Shown here: positions 9,901 through 18,132 of the stretch, piece after piece
Numbering within the stretch: position 1 is the stretch's first letter
How the letters are laid out: every line of letters starts with the position of its first letter
Assembly (NCBI RefSeq): GCF_014250675.1
Contig: NZ_JACHTG010000004.1
Coordinates: 1,613,501 to 1,677,500, forward strand
DNA from: Cetobacterium sp. 8H
Lineage (GTDB): Bacteria; Fusobacteriota; Fusobacteriia; Fusobacteriales; Fusobacteriaceae
Direction of reading: 5' to 3'
Length of the DNA: 64,000 nucleotides
Notes under the pieces: generated by a model
Told to the model about the DNA's origin: nothing
Database searches by the model: none
The model's input: only the letters and a program-made list of their open reading frames with translations
Position numbers and translations under genes: made by a program

Positions 9901-10041
9901 TTCAGAAGTAGCTTTTTTAGTAAAAGTCATTACAAGAACATCTTTATAACTTTCACCTTTTAATAAAGTAGCTAAATATTCTAAAGACAATCTATAGGTT
10001 TTTCCTGTTCCAGCACTAGCTTTTAGAACTATTCCCTTCAT
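6970..10041 (-). CDS. addA: AddA-type helicase-nuclease subunit
   Basis: ATP-dependent UvrD/Rep-family helicase with a C-terminal RecB-like nuclease; resects double-strand breaks for RecA loading. In the 1023 residues the motifs run in order: Walker A ASAGTGKT (8-15), TFTKKAT, Walker B FIDEFQDT, GDEKQSIYGWRGG, SYRSCKN, LLTIHKSKGLEFE and YVALTRAKK (motif VI). The nuclease ends with KRIDRIM followed by VDYKTGG, the D and (D)xK of the PD-(D/E)XK fold. The ATG overlaps the addB stop as TAATG. Gene order addB-addA is conserved in many bacteria. It is somewhat shorter than Bacillus AddA (about 1230 residues). Confidence 0.92.
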   Translation of the reverse strand: MKGIVLKASAGTGKTYRLSLEYLATLLKGESYKDVLVMTFTKKATSEIQERVIVFLEEMYRDKESDLYINLKNLYPNIDLSYANIKKVYYEVLDNRDRLKISTIDGFINNIFKNVIAPYLNIFSYEIIDDSDNLEILLKCFEKIVQDREEFNRFKLFLQNRTERDIENYLKILKKLIENRWKLILISQSKGLESNKNEYEENITISKVINHMLTTFESIKEKKKDGKDISDYMSKAIKWVLETPEDKHKEYLIQNWNDLIKSEKCWDGRRVKTTSKFDFDSEIEILQRAFDDLKGEVARELFNTEILSFEKEVLFFIENLYKVYDEIKFSEKRFTHLDISSYLFQYIGAEEVNLIKNGKITEYFKDIFDSDFKTVFIDEFQDTSVLQWKILKGLINQCETLICVGDEKQSIYGWRGGEKALFENLPSIIGVEEETMSVSYRSCKNIVSFTNEIFSNISDIYEEIEECKENLYTWSFTAVEGKSDELGFFEVIQSEVDEDGKDIEEDMTLTLVESLESNFKGNYGDIAIIARSNPQLKEIAEKLSEKKIPFVVESNDSIIYHRAVNPIFKLLKYSVNRDIFSLLEFLRSDIVKIDNIKVKSILENRDSVEDYLFRNDYELNEDLEELKLVLSKIKTILNNGFENRNLILNILENFNISEFYSTKSDLKNIFQFLEMSKEFENIIDFYNSLIKEVDNPRFKQVSLEEEKAVTLLTIHKSKGLEFETVYYYHQEQKKGVESGVQFHIDFKSPFEEINNFIFVDKKYEKVLKYLDDDYKFLQELDIKKEQEEINNLYVALTRAKKNLFLVMGKSSNNFLKNSIDGLFDTKCGKISMSKKNSKEIKTINTELLNSINFIEEGIKECEQPNRQILIDVKTEEKRIVGNAIHYYLEFIINNSLEEHIEAKGRTFSKYASIIGEKRLKGILDSREFQSFFIENPIIFSEEWDYIYPEYEIYDNGKLKRIDRIMIKKPTPTSIGQILVVDYKTGGINQNQLDEYIEIIKNHLYNLGEVESYKVSGEFLELKL

Positions 10042-12569
10042 TAAAACTCCCTCCTACATATATTTTCATATTCACAGTACATACATCCACTCTTCTTTTC
10101 ACTCAGTGAATAAATATCTGTTTTAAAGAAATTGATCAAAGATTCCTTCAAAATCTCTTTTGTTAATTTTGTTTTATCTTGATTTTCCAAACTTCCTTCA
10201 AATGCATTATAAACTGATTTAAATGATTTTGTTTCATCCCCATAAAGCATTATTGTATAAAAATCTAGCTGATTATCAATTTTACTACCTGTTTTAAAAT
10301 CTATTATATGATTTTCTGTTGTAGTCTCTATAACTAAGTCAACCCTTCCATTTAAAGTAACCTCTACATCACCTTTTAGAAATGGTTCTTTTTTACTGTT
10401 CTTCTCACTTTCTATCCGTTTAACTTTTTTTTCTATATAAAGTTTTTCTATCTCTTTATAAAACTTTAAAATATTTCTTGTAAAACGAGGTATAAGAATT
10501 TGGAGAAAATAGTTATCTAAATATATCGGTATTTTTTTTCTATTATAATAAAAACTTCTTGTTAAAAGCTCTTCTACTTCTTCTTGAGAGATTGAATAGT
10601 CTGAAATATTAAGAATCTTTTTCCACATTCTATCTGTAATTTTTTCGAAAACATCATGGACATAGATTCCTAAAAACTTCATAGATATTCCTAAGCTATC
10701 CTTTTTTTCAAAAGAACTTAGTTTAAATAACTTGCTCAAATAGAATTGATATTCACATGTCACCAAGGTATTAAAATCATATGCTCCTAAATTTAATTCG
10801 CCATTTAAAAAATCTGATTTTAATTTTGGCAATGGAGTTTCAACACCAGTTACTATTTTAGCTGATTTAAATTCTAAAAGTTTTTCTAAAATATTCTCGC
10901 TATATATACTTTTTTCTAACTTTGATATTTTATATCTATTCATTATCTCTGAAAGTAATGGTGAAACTGCCTCTCCATTGTTTTCATTTTTTATATATAT
11001 AAGTGTATTATATCTATTTTTTAAAAGAGCTTGATAAAATCTATATCTTTCTTCACGTCTTTCTTTTTCATAGTAAGAAAATCCATTTTCTTTTTTTTGT
11101 TTCTCTGTTAAATAAAGATAATCTCTTTTTGCTTTTGGAAGATATCTGCTACTTGTATTTATAAAAATTGATTCTCTTGATGGGATAACCTTACAGTTTT
11201 CTATCGGTTTTATAAGGTATTTCCCCTCACTGTTTTCATTTTTTATAATCTCTACATTGTTAAAATACTGAAGTAAAAACTTTAATATATCTCCACCATT
11301 TTTAAAACATTTTTTCAACTCTTTTTCTTGAAGCATTATCTCAGTTGTTTTAGCATATCCCATATATTCTTGAAGTTTATCATAAAAATCCGTATATATT
11401 TTCTCAAAAAATATATCTAATGAAAGAAGTCTATTAAAATAATCTATAAAATAATCTATTGTTTCAATTTTTGAAATTTCTAATACATCGTTGTATATCT
11501 TTGATATTGTTTCATTTTCTTCATCTCCAATATATTTATAATCATTTTCAATCCTGTTATAAATATACTCTATATCCTCTCTAGATATATTATAATACTC
11601 TCTCATTTCGAGAATATTTATGCATTCTAAAAACTTAGATATTGGAATCATATTATCAACTCTTGGTTCTAAAACACTTACTAGATCACTTTGAGCCGTC
11701 AAAAATTTAAAAAACTTAGTATCATTTATTGTTGAAAAACTTCCTCTCATAAAATTATTCGGAAATATTTTTGAATATTCGTTTGTATCTGCCTCTGGAG
11801 AAAATATGTTTGTCATTTGATTTTTCATTTCCATTATATCTAAAAGGTTTCCTACAAGTTCTAGTTCATCTTGGACTTCTAACATAGAAATCTCTATCCT
11901 TTGCTCTCTAGGAAGATATACCTCTTTTAACTCTAAATTTTCTTCATCAAAAGCTTCTCTCTCCACCTGAATTCTAATAGTTATTTCAATAAATTTTTCA
12001 AGCTCTTTTAATATATGTTTATCAAGTGGTGTGAAGTTTACAATATCAACAAATACTATTTTTTTATATTTCTTAAACTCTGAAAGATCTAAATATTTTA
12101 TATCTTCTACCCAGTCTTTAGGTATATAGTTTTTTTCATCTAGATATGTTTGATACTTCGCTTTAAACCTATCAAATATTTCAAAGTACTTCTCTTGCCA
12201 CTTTTCAAGTTCTATATTTTTATTGCAAAGAGCTCTATTTAGTTCAGTATAGTACTTAAAGAATTTATCTGAAAACTCTATAGATTCAAAATAACTTTTT
12301 ATTTGAAGCTCTAAAAATTCCTCTCTCATAAAATTATAAAGACTTACAAATCTTTTAGCCTCACTCAAAATAACTTTATCTGTTTTAAATATTCTCGATT
12401 TAAATTCATCTATTGTTAAATATAATGGATCTGGCTCAAAAATATTTCTTTTACTTTCTTTTCTCTGACTATTTTTAAGTGGATAATCAGAAAATACATA
12501 GACAATAGAAGGGTCTTTTTTTAACCCTTGAATCAAAGACCCTCCATAATTTATATATTCAAATTTCAT
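10041..12569 (-). CDS. addB: AddB-type nuclease subunit with Fe-S staple
   Basis: Partner of AddA in break resection. The 842-residue protein is clearly shorter than Bacillus AddB (about 1160). Its C-terminal nuclease is intact, with RVDLVIE and IIDFKTGS, and is bracketed by four cysteines: one in TCEYQFYL and three in GCMYCEYENICRREF. Cx2Cx5C plus the distant Cys is the iron-sulfur staple known from AddB nucleases. The N-terminal nucleotide-binding loop is degenerate: GGSLIQGLKK lacks the GxGK(T/S) Walker A. In AddB the helicase is thought to recognise DNA rather than move on it, which fits. It starts at an ATG 9 nt after the stop of the mogA-like gene. Confidence 0.88.
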   Translation of the reverse strand: MKFEYINYGGSLIQGLKKDPSIVYVFSDYPLKNSQRKESKRNIFEPDPLYLTIDEFKSRIFKTDKVILSEAKRFVSLYNFMREEFLELQIKSYFESIEFSDKFFKYYTELNRALCNKNIELEKWQEKYFEIFDRFKAKYQTYLDEKNYIPKDWVEDIKYLDLSEFKKYKKIVFVDIVNFTPLDKHILKELEKFIEITIRIQVEREAFDEENLELKEVYLPREQRIEISMLEVQDELELVGNLLDIMEMKNQMTNIFSPEADTNEYSKIFPNNFMRGSFSTINDTKFFKFLTAQSDLVSVLEPRVDNMIPISKFLECINILEMREYYNISREDIEYIYNRIENDYKYIGDEENETISKIYNDVLEISKIETIDYFIDYFNRLLSLDIFFEKIYTDFYDKLQEYMGYAKTTEIMLQEKELKKCFKNGGDILKFLLQYFNNVEIIKNENSEGKYLIKPIENCKVIPSRESIFINTSSRYLPKAKRDYLYLTEKQKKENGFSYYEKERREERYRFYQALLKNRYNTLIYIKNENNGEAVSPLLSEIMNRYKISKLEKSIYSENILEKLLEFKSAKIVTGVETPLPKLKSDFLNGELNLGAYDFNTLVTCEYQFYLSKLFKLSSFEKKDSLGISMKFLGIYVHDVFEKITDRMWKKILNISDYSISQEEVEELLTRSFYYNRKKIPIYLDNYFLQILIPRFTRNILKFYKEIEKLYIEKKVKRIESEKNSKKEPFLKGDVEVTLNGRVDLVIETTTENHIIDFKTGSKIDNQLDFYTIMLYGDETKSFKSVYNAFEGSLENQDKTKLTKEILKESLINFFKTDIYSLSEKKSGCMYCEYENICRREF

Positions 12570-12578
12570 TATACCCTC

Positions 12579-13082
12579 CTATTTCTTCATAGGAGTTGCA
12601 CACTCCACTGCTTCACCCTTTAGAATTTCTATTCCGTGAACCAAACTATCAATTATAAACCCTAGGTTTTCAGTGGCTCCTTTTGGACTTCCAGGAAGAT
12701 TAACAATCAAACTTCCTTTTCTTATACCACATCTCGCTCTACTCAGCATAGCTTTTGCTGTAATCTCAAAAGATTTTGCTCTCATATATTCTGCTACTCC
12801 TTGAGCTTCTCTTTCAATAACAGCTAATGTAGCTTCTGGAGTTACATCTCTTTTCGAGAATCCTGTCCCTCCATTTGTAACAATTAAATCTGCAATACAG
12901 TTGTCTGCAAGCATTTTTAATTCCTCACATATCACATCAAAAGTATCTGGTAACATGTTATAATATACAATTTCATAACTTTTATGTTCTGCAAACATCT
13001 CTTTTAACTTTTCACCAGTTATATCTATTCTTTCACCTCTTGATCCTTTATCACTCAATGTCACTATTGCCACTTTTATCAT
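12579..13082 (-). CDS. mogA: MogA/MoaB-type molybdopterin adenylyltransferase
   Basis: Cytoplasmic enzyme of molybdenum-cofactor synthesis that adenylates molybdopterin before metal insertion. The 167-residue length fits the MogA/MoaB fold. The family motifs are plain: ALVTLSD-like VAIVTLSDKGSRGER at the start, TNGGTGFSKRDVTPEA near residue 90 and NLPGSPKGATENL near 130. No other cofactor gene lies nearby; it sits between cls and addB with short gaps of 22 and 9 nt. It may act with cofactor genes elsewhere. MoaB-like proteins of unknown role exist, so the physiological role is less certain than the family. Confidence 0.9.
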   Translation of the reverse strand: MIKVAIVTLSDKGSRGERIDITGEKLKEMFAEHKSYEIVYYNMLPDTFDVICEELKMLADNCIADLIVTNGGTGFSKRDVTPEATLAVIEREAQGVAEYMRAKSFEITAKAMLSRARCGIRKGSLIVNLPGSPKGATENLGFIIDSLVHGIEILKGEAVECATPMKK

Positions 13083-13104
13083 TTTAATTCTCCCCTATCT
13101 TTTT

Positions 13105-14526
13105 TTATAATATTGGAGCTATTAATTTAGAAATAGACTCCTTTATTTTCTCTTTTTTGCTTCTATTTTTATAATCTTCTAATTTTACTCTTGTCGAGTT
13201 AGATATATCTTCTCTAACTCTCATTTCAAGTTCTGAAACTTTTTCACCAAAAATCATTAAACTAATTTCAAAATTTTGGTACATGCTTCTATAATCAAAA
13301 TTAGCTGTTCCTAAAAAACCTACTTCTCCATCAACAACAACTAACTTACTATGTATAAACCCTTCATTATATTTATATATCTCTGCTCCTAACTCAATAA
13401 GTTCCCCATAAAAATATTGATTTGCCCAATATACAAATGCATGATCTCCTACACTAGGAATTACAATTTTCACTGTAACTCCTGATAAAAGTGCAACCTT
13501 TAATGCATCTAAAATCGGTTCATCCGGTATAAAATATGGTGTTTGAATATGTATACTTTTTTCGGCTCTTCCAACAAGTCCTAAGAATGTATCCTTTATT
13601 GTATGAAACTCGTAGTTTGGTCCAGAACTTACAACCTGAATAGGATTTGAAGAGTATTCTTTAATTTTTACAACCTTAGTTTCAAAAACCTCTTTCATAT
13701 CTTTTTTAAGAAATTTCCAACTTCTTTCAAACTCGTGTATATAGTCAATTATAGCCTCTCCTTTTAAAGAGAATCCTATATCCTGCCATTTTCCTAATCT
13801 ACCTTTTCCAACATAATCATTTCCAATATTAAGTCCACCTGAATAACATACCACATTGTCAACCAAAGTAATCTTTCTGTGATCTCTATAGTTAGCTCTC
13901 AAATTACCCATTTTTATAAAAGGGAAATATGACGGAAAAAATACTTCCATTTTTATTCCTGCCTTTTTCAGCTCTTCTCTTCTTTTTCTACCAACACCTC
14001 TTGTTCCAGCTCCATCAATTATTATTTTAATTTCAACGCCTTCTTTTACCTTATCTAAAAGAAGGTCGTATATAGGACCTCCAACCTCATCATCATCAAA
14101 TATATAATATTCCATAAAAATTGTTTTTTTTGCCTTTTTTATAGAACCTGTCAAACTTTTAAAAAACTCTTCTGGATTTTGATAAAATGTAAAATTGTTA
14201 TTATGTGTCATTTTTCCTAAAAGAACTGCATCTAAATACTTACTTAATCCTGTCCATTTTTTTAAGCTTAGTTTTGATTTCTCGTTTAGTTTTGTTGAAT
14301 AATTTTTACTATTTTTTAAGTAATATTTAGCTAAAGCCCTTCTTTTCTTAAATCCCATTCCAAAAAACAGATACATTATAAAACCAAAATATGATGTTAA
14401 TAAAAGAACTGTTATCCAAAATAGGGTAAAAACCGGTCTTCTTCTTTCAAAAAAAATTATAATACATGCAAATATTATATTTATAAAAATCAGATAATCT
14501 TTAAGTGCTATTAATATTTTCAACAT
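13105..14526 (-). CDS. cls: cardiolipin synthase (phospholipase D family)
   Basis: Membrane enzyme joining two phosphatidylglycerols into cardiolipin. Two N-terminal membrane helices (residues about 8-60) precede two phospholipase-D domains. The two HKD motifs are YRDHRKITLVDN near residue 213 and FIHSKLVVVDG near 394. The 473-residue length is that of ClsA-type enzymes. The ATG at 14526 follows GAGGTG by about 6 nt. It is the first gene after the terminator of the (p)ppGpp synthetase gene, so it probably opens the long cls-to-ldcA transcription unit. Confidence 0.93.
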   Translation of the reverse strand: MLKILIALKDYLIFINIIFACIIIFFERRRPVFTLFWITVLLLTSYFGFIMYLFFGMGFKKRRALAKYYLKNSKNYSTKLNEKSKLSLKKWTGLSKYLDAVLLGKMTHNNNFTFYQNPEEFFKSLTGSIKKAKKTIFMEYYIFDDDEVGGPIYDLLLDKVKEGVEIKIIIDGAGTRGVGRKRREELKKAGIKMEVFFPSYFPFIKMGNLRANYRDHRKITLVDNVVCYSGGLNIGNDYVGKGRLGKWQDIGFSLKGEAIIDYIHEFERSWKFLKKDMKEVFETKVVKIKEYSSNPIQVVSSGPNYEFHTIKDTFLGLVGRAEKSIHIQTPYFIPDEPILDALKVALLSGVTVKIVIPSVGDHAFVYWANQYFYGELIELGAEIYKYNEGFIHSKLVVVDGEVGFLGTANFDYRSMYQNFEISLMIFGEKVSELEMRVREDISNSTRVKLEDYKNRSKKEKIKESISKLIAPIL

Positions 14527-14550
14527 TTATTCACCTCTAAACTTTTTTTA

Positions 14551-14578
14551 GAAAAAAAGAAGAGCCTAAACTCTTCTT
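14551..14578 (-). terminator. terminator of the (p)ppGpp synthetase unit
   Basis: On the minus strand an 8-bp stem (AAGAAGAG with CTCTTCTT, 6-nt loop) leads into a run of T. It lies at the stop codon of the synthetase gene and separates it from cls. Confidence 0.82.
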
Positions 14579-15364
14579 CTATTTGAACTTTAAATCTAGC
14601 TCTCTAAAATTTTCATCCATTCCTTTTCCATTAGAAAATTCTTTTTTAATCTTCTTAATAAACATTCCCATTTCATCAGCACTTCCAACTATTCTATTAA
14701 AAATACCTAGATATTCAGTTATAATAGGATTATCTACATCATATGGATATCTCATCAGATGATCAATCTCACTCCAAGCCTCTTCAAATACTGTTCTAAC
14801 CTGTATTTCAACTAATACTTCATCTTGTTTTGTAACAGGAACCCCTATCAAATAGTGAATTGATCTATATCCATGATCTCTAACTATAATTTCACAATCT
14901 AAATCTTGAATAGTATTTTTTAAATCTTGGATATTATAATCTCCTCTTCTAATATTAATTTGTGGAGTCTCTTTGGTATCCCAAAGTTTTGTAATTTCAC
15001 CATGAATACTACGCCAATCATCTTTAAACAAATGTAGTACTCTTATTCCAATGAGGTCAGTTATTATCTCTTTATAATTTTGAACACTGATTCCTCTATC
15101 ATAATACTTTCTACCCTTTCTAATAATTTTTTCAATCAGATGAGCAGCTTTTTTAACCCTTCTTCTAACAGAATGTACCCCGTCGTTATCAATTAATTTA
15201 GATACTATGTGTTCAGCTTCTTTTTCTAAATAAGGAACTAATTTTAGATAATCCGCATAAATTTTCATTAATTCTTCCCAATCTAAACCTGTAGATTCAA
15301 AATATTCCTCAGTTATGCAAAAGGCTTTGAAAAATTCAACCCTATCCATTCTTTCATTTGACAT
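14579..15364 (-). CDS. small alarmone synthetase (RelA/SpoT synthetase domain)
   Basis: Single-domain GTP pyrophosphokinase-like protein of 261 residues, making (p)ppGpp from ATP and GTP or GDP in related enzymes such as YjbM/YwaC. Visible family motifs are RRRVKKAAHLIEKI at the start of the domain, TDLIGIRVL with the conserved Asp and Arg, DHGYRSIHYLI for the G loop, and VEIQVRT with the catalytic Glu followed by AWSEIDH. There is no HD hydrolase and no TGS or ACT domain, so it can only synthesise. It lies 20 nt after the stop of the SIR2-linked gene, with GAGGTG before its ATG, and ends at its own terminator. This two- or three-frame unit could link alarmone output to the SIR2-like protein. 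Confidence 0.9.
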   Translation of the reverse strand: MSNERMDRVEFFKAFCITEEYFESTGLDWEELMKIYADYLKLVPYLEKEAEHIVSKLIDNDGVHSVRRRVKKAAHLIEKIIRKGRKYYDRGISVQNYKEIITDLIGIRVLHLFKDDWRSIHGEITKLWDTKETPQINIRRGDYNIQDLKNTIQDLDCEIIVRDHGYRSIHYLIGVPVTKQDEVLVEIQVRTVFEEAWSEIDHLMRYPYDVDNPIITEYLGIFNRIVGSADEMGMFIKKIKKEFSNGKGMDENFRELDLKFK

Positions 15365-15383
15365 TTACGTTAGCACCTCTTTA

Positions 15384-16184
15384 TTATTTTCTAGGTATTT
15401 TTTCTAATGAAATTTCACAAGTTTTTCTATAACCAACAACTTTATCTACTTTAATCTCTCTAGATTCAATAGGTGAAGTAGTTATAATTTTTTCTCTTAT
15501 ATTGAAATCGTTTCCTTTCAATATATGTACTCTCTCAACTTCAATAGTGTCGCCTTCTTTTATATCAAGATCATTTAAATCACATCTGAAATTTATCCAG
15601 CTCTGAATAACTTCGTTCTTGCCTAAAAGATTTAGTAAAGCCAGTGAATATAGAGTATTCTCTTCTTGTAATAATTTTTCTTTATGTATTTCTTCTAATC
15701 CTAAAATTTCCTTCTCTAATAAATCTAATTTCATTAGTTCGATTCTATTTTCAAAAGACACTCTACCAGTTAAAAGCTTTCCTATCAGTTCAACCGAGTG
15801 CCCTACAAATACATCCTTTAAAAACTTTATATTAAATACAAATCTTTTAAGATTATTTGTTTTATAAATTTTATAATAGTAATTGTTTAAAATTGGGTTA
15901 AAACTTCCATCCTCTTTTAATTCAATTTCGATACCTAATTTAAACTCTCTATTTTTCATTTCAAAATATTTTTTTCTATTTATTTCAACTATTTTAGTAT
16001 GACACTCTTTTAAATGAGTCTCATTAACTTTTAACTCGGTAACTCCAAAGGTTCTTATTAGATTAAACTTTTCCATATTTTTTATTGTAGAAAATTCTAA
16101 TGGTAATCTATCTAATTTTAAAGAGCTATACCTTATTTCTAAAGCACTCTCTAAAAGTTCTAAATTTCCACCATCTAAATGCAC
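15384..16184 (-). CDS. conserved protein, probable C-terminal half of the SIR2-like protein
   Basis: As a stand-alone gene this would be 266 residues starting at a GTG (16184) with only a poorly spaced AAGGCGG. However, its frame stays open upstream through 16232, into the end of the SIR2-like gene, and that upstream stretch reads as natural protein (AFSVTSDIEVDREPRRV, then the listed start). A one-base backward slip at the A AAA AAG site joins the two into a product of about 554 residues. The domain itself has no motif I can name: it is mixed alpha/beta and rich in beta strands near both ends. It ends 20 nt before the alarmone synthetase. Function unknown. Confidence 0.7.
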   Translation of the reverse strand: MHLDGGNLELLESALEIRYSSLKLDRLPLEFSTIKNMEKFNLIRTFGVTELKVNETHLKECHTKIVEINRKKYFEMKNREFKLGIEIELKEDGSFNPILNNYYYKIYKTNNLKRFVFNIKFLKDVFVGHSVELIGKLLTGRVSFENRIELMKLDLLEKEILGLEEIHKEKLLQEENTLYSLALLNLLGKNEVIQSWINFRCDLNDLDIKEGDTIEVERVHILKGNDFNIREKIITTSPIESREIKVDKVVGYRKTCEISLEKIPRK

Positions 16185-16202
16185 CCGCCTTGGTTCTCTA
16201 TC

Positions 16203-16238
16203 AACTTCAATATCTGAAGTTACCGAAAAAGCTTTTTT
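16203..16238 (-). promoter_or_regulatory. candidate -1 frameshift signal (A AAA AAG plus stem-loop)
   Basis: On the minus strand the SIR2 frame reads GGA AAA AAG, which contains the heptamer A AAA AAG (16238-16232) in the right phase for a -1 slip, as in E. coli dnaX. Ten bases later comes a perfect 7-bp stem (AACTTCA/TGAAGTT, loop of 5; 16203-16221). The 0-frame TAA at 16222-16220 lies inside the stem. A simple one-base deletion in the A run would look the same. Confidence 0.6.
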
Positions 16239-17047
16239 CCAACATATGCCTCTTTCAATTCATTTTCATCTAAAGTTTCAGATGTTAAATAACATCTTAA
16301 CTCTTTAAAAAACTCATCTTCTGTATGAGGTAATAATTTTATTCCTAAATCATTTAACCTCTCTATTGTTTTAGTTTTTAAAACATTAGAATTACTAACG
16401 GCATATATAACGTCTTTTTTATCTGCATTTGCTAAAATCACTTCTAAAATATCTATAAGATCTAAGTTATTTAAGTCTAATCCTAAAATAATAGTCGGAT
16501 AAGTTTCTATCTCACTTTTTATAGAATTAAAGAAATTTTTATAAAAATCCAAAACTTTTAGCTTTCTAAAATCTTGAACTGATACAAAAACTTTTTCATG
16601 CTTCTCAGTATCTCCTAGTATTTTGTAATGCTTTATCTCTCCATTTGAAGATTCTCTTATAACTTCATCTGTTGGTAATATCTTTACTACTCTATTTGAA
16701 TTTATATCGTCTAAAACTATGTCATAGTCCGTTGAAAAAACAGCATTAATTTTGTCACTTTCTGAGAAAACGTTTAATATCTCTTTAGCATCCCTGTTTG
16801 TTTCGTATAAATTTTTGATTTTTTTCAATAATGAACTTCTACTGCTAACAACACCATCTAGATAAACTTGGCTAACCTGAAACAAGGAATTTTCATCTCT
16901 TATATATCCTTTTATGTTTTCCTTCATATCTTTCATCAATAATCTTGCTAACTCTATTCTTGTAGGATATCCTGCTGTTCTTACCAAGAAATCTCCTAAA
17001 AATAGGTTTATTTTCTCTGCTTCATTAAATTTATTGAAAAAACTCAT
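16220..17047 (-). CDS. SIR2-like domain protein, probably catalytically inactive
   Basis: 275 residues with the outline of a bacterial SIR2-like NAD-binding fold: an opening LFLGDFLVRTAGYPTRIELA in place of the usual GAGxS...G.P motif, FSTDYDIVLDD where active enzymes have TTNYD, KILGD where a catalytic His (HG) is expected, and TIILGLDLNNLDLIDIL matching the late G.S..D motif. The catalytic Asn is Asp and the His is missing, so NAD hydrolysis is doubtful. The ATG at 17047 has AGAGGTG 6 nt upstream. It stops at 16220, but the next frame probably continues it by frameshift. Upstream lies the divergent pdxST promoter region. Confidence 0.65.
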   Translation of the reverse strand: MSFFNKFNEAEKINLFLGDFLVRTAGYPTRIELARLLMKDMKENIKGYIRDENSLFQVSQVYLDGVVSSRSSLLKKIKNLYETNRDAKEILNVFSESDKINAVFSTDYDIVLDDINSNRVVKILPTDEVIRESSNGEIKHYKILGDTEKHEKVFVSVQDFRKLKVLDFYKNFFNSIKSEIETYPTIILGLDLNNLDLIDILEVILANADKKDVIYAVSNSNVLKTKTIERLNDLGIKLLPHTEDEFFKELRCYLTSETLDENELKEAYVGKKLFR

Positions 17048-17186
17048 AGTAACACCTCTCTTTCTCTAAAAATCAACACTTTGTCAATATAAGTATAACT
17101 TAATTTTTTCCATTTAACAAGTCATTTTATCAAAATTATAAATAAAAAGTTTTAAAAATTGTATTAATACACTTTCTAAAATAGCA

Positions 17187-17220
17187 TTGTTTTTTTTATT
17201 TTGCGAGCGTATAATCGCAA
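17187..17220 (+). promoter_or_regulatory. pdxST promoter with overlapping operator
   Basis: -35 TTGTTT (17187-17192), a 17-bp spacer and -10 TATAAT (17210-17215). A perfect inverted repeat TTGCGA-N8-TCGCAA (17201-17220) covers the -10 box, so a repressor bound there would block transcription. The regulator is not identified; no MocR/PdxR gene is adjacent. Confidence 0.75.
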
Positions 17221-17255
17221 TGTAACCATAATAATATTTTCAACGGAGGGTTTTT

Positions 17256-18131
17256 ATGTCAAGATATGAATTAAACAAAAACTTAGCTCAAATGCTTAAA
17301 GGTGGAGTTATCATGGATGTTACAACTCCTGAAGAAGCAATCATAGCAGAAACAGCTGGAGCTTGTGCTGTAATGGCTTTAGAAAGAGTTCCTGCTGATA
17401 TTAGAGCAAATGGTGGCGTTGCGAGAGCTTCAGATCCTAAAATGATTAAAGAGATACAAAAAGCTGTTTCTATACCCGTTATGGCAAAAGTTAGAATTGG
17501 ACATTTTGTTGAAGCTCAAATTTTAGAAGCACTTAATGTTGATTATATTGATGAAAGTGAGGTTTTATCCCCCGCTGACAACAAATATCATATAAATAAA
17601 ACAAAATTTAAAACTCCTTTTGTTTGTGGAGCTAAAAATTTAGGTGAAGCTTTAAGAAGAATTTCAGAAGGTGCTAGTATGATAAGAACAAAGGGAGAAC
17701 CTGGAACTGGAGATGTTATTGAAGCTGTTAAACATATGAGAGCTATGAATGAGGATATTAGAAGAATTCAAGGGGCCCATATTGATGAATTATATAACAT
17801 TTCAAAAGAGCTTGGTGCTTCTTATGATTTAGTTAAATATGTTCATGAAAACGGTAGTCTTCCAGTTGTTAACTTTGCAGCTGGTGGAATTGCTACTCCT
17901 GCTGATGCCGCTTTAATGATGCAACTTGGTTGTGATGGCGTATTTGTTGGTTCAGGTATTTTTAAATCAGGAGATCCTGCTAAAAGAGCAGCAGCTATAG
18001 TCAAGGCTGTAACAAACTTTACAAGCCCTGAAATTCTTGCAGAAATATCAGAAGATTTAGGAGAACCTATGGTTGGTATCAACGTTTACTCTTTGGACGC
18101 TGAAGATAAGATGTCTGATAGAGGTTGGTAA
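17256..18131 (+). CDS. pdxS: pyridoxal 5'-phosphate synthase, lyase subunit
   Basis: Builds PLP from ribose 5-phosphate, glyceraldehyde 3-phosphate and ammonia in the DXP-independent pathway. The 291-residue TIM barrel has the expected length and near-invariant motifs: [23 protein letters not shown], then [10 protein letters not shown] and [12 protein letters not shown], which include the Lys residues forming Schiff bases, and [15 protein letters not shown], the phosphate loop. The ATG follows ACGGAGGG by about 8 nt. Its partner pdxT starts one base after the stop. The promoter upstream carries a perfect inverted repeat over the -10 box. Confidence 0.98.
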   Translation: MSRYELNKNLAQMLKGGVIMDVTTPEEAIIAETAGACAVMALERVPADIRANGGVARASDPKMIKEIQKAVSIPVMAKVRIGHFVEAQILEALNVDYIDESEVLSPADNKYHINKTKFKTPFVCGAKNLGEALRRISEGASMIRTKGEPGTGDVIEAVKHMRAMNEDIRRIQGAHIDELYNISKELGASYDLVKYVHENGSLPVVNFAAGGIATPADAALMMQLGCDGVFVGSGIFKSGDPAKRAAAIVKAVTNFTSPEILAEISEDLGEPMVGINVYSLDAEDKMSDRGW

Positions 18132-18132
18132 T

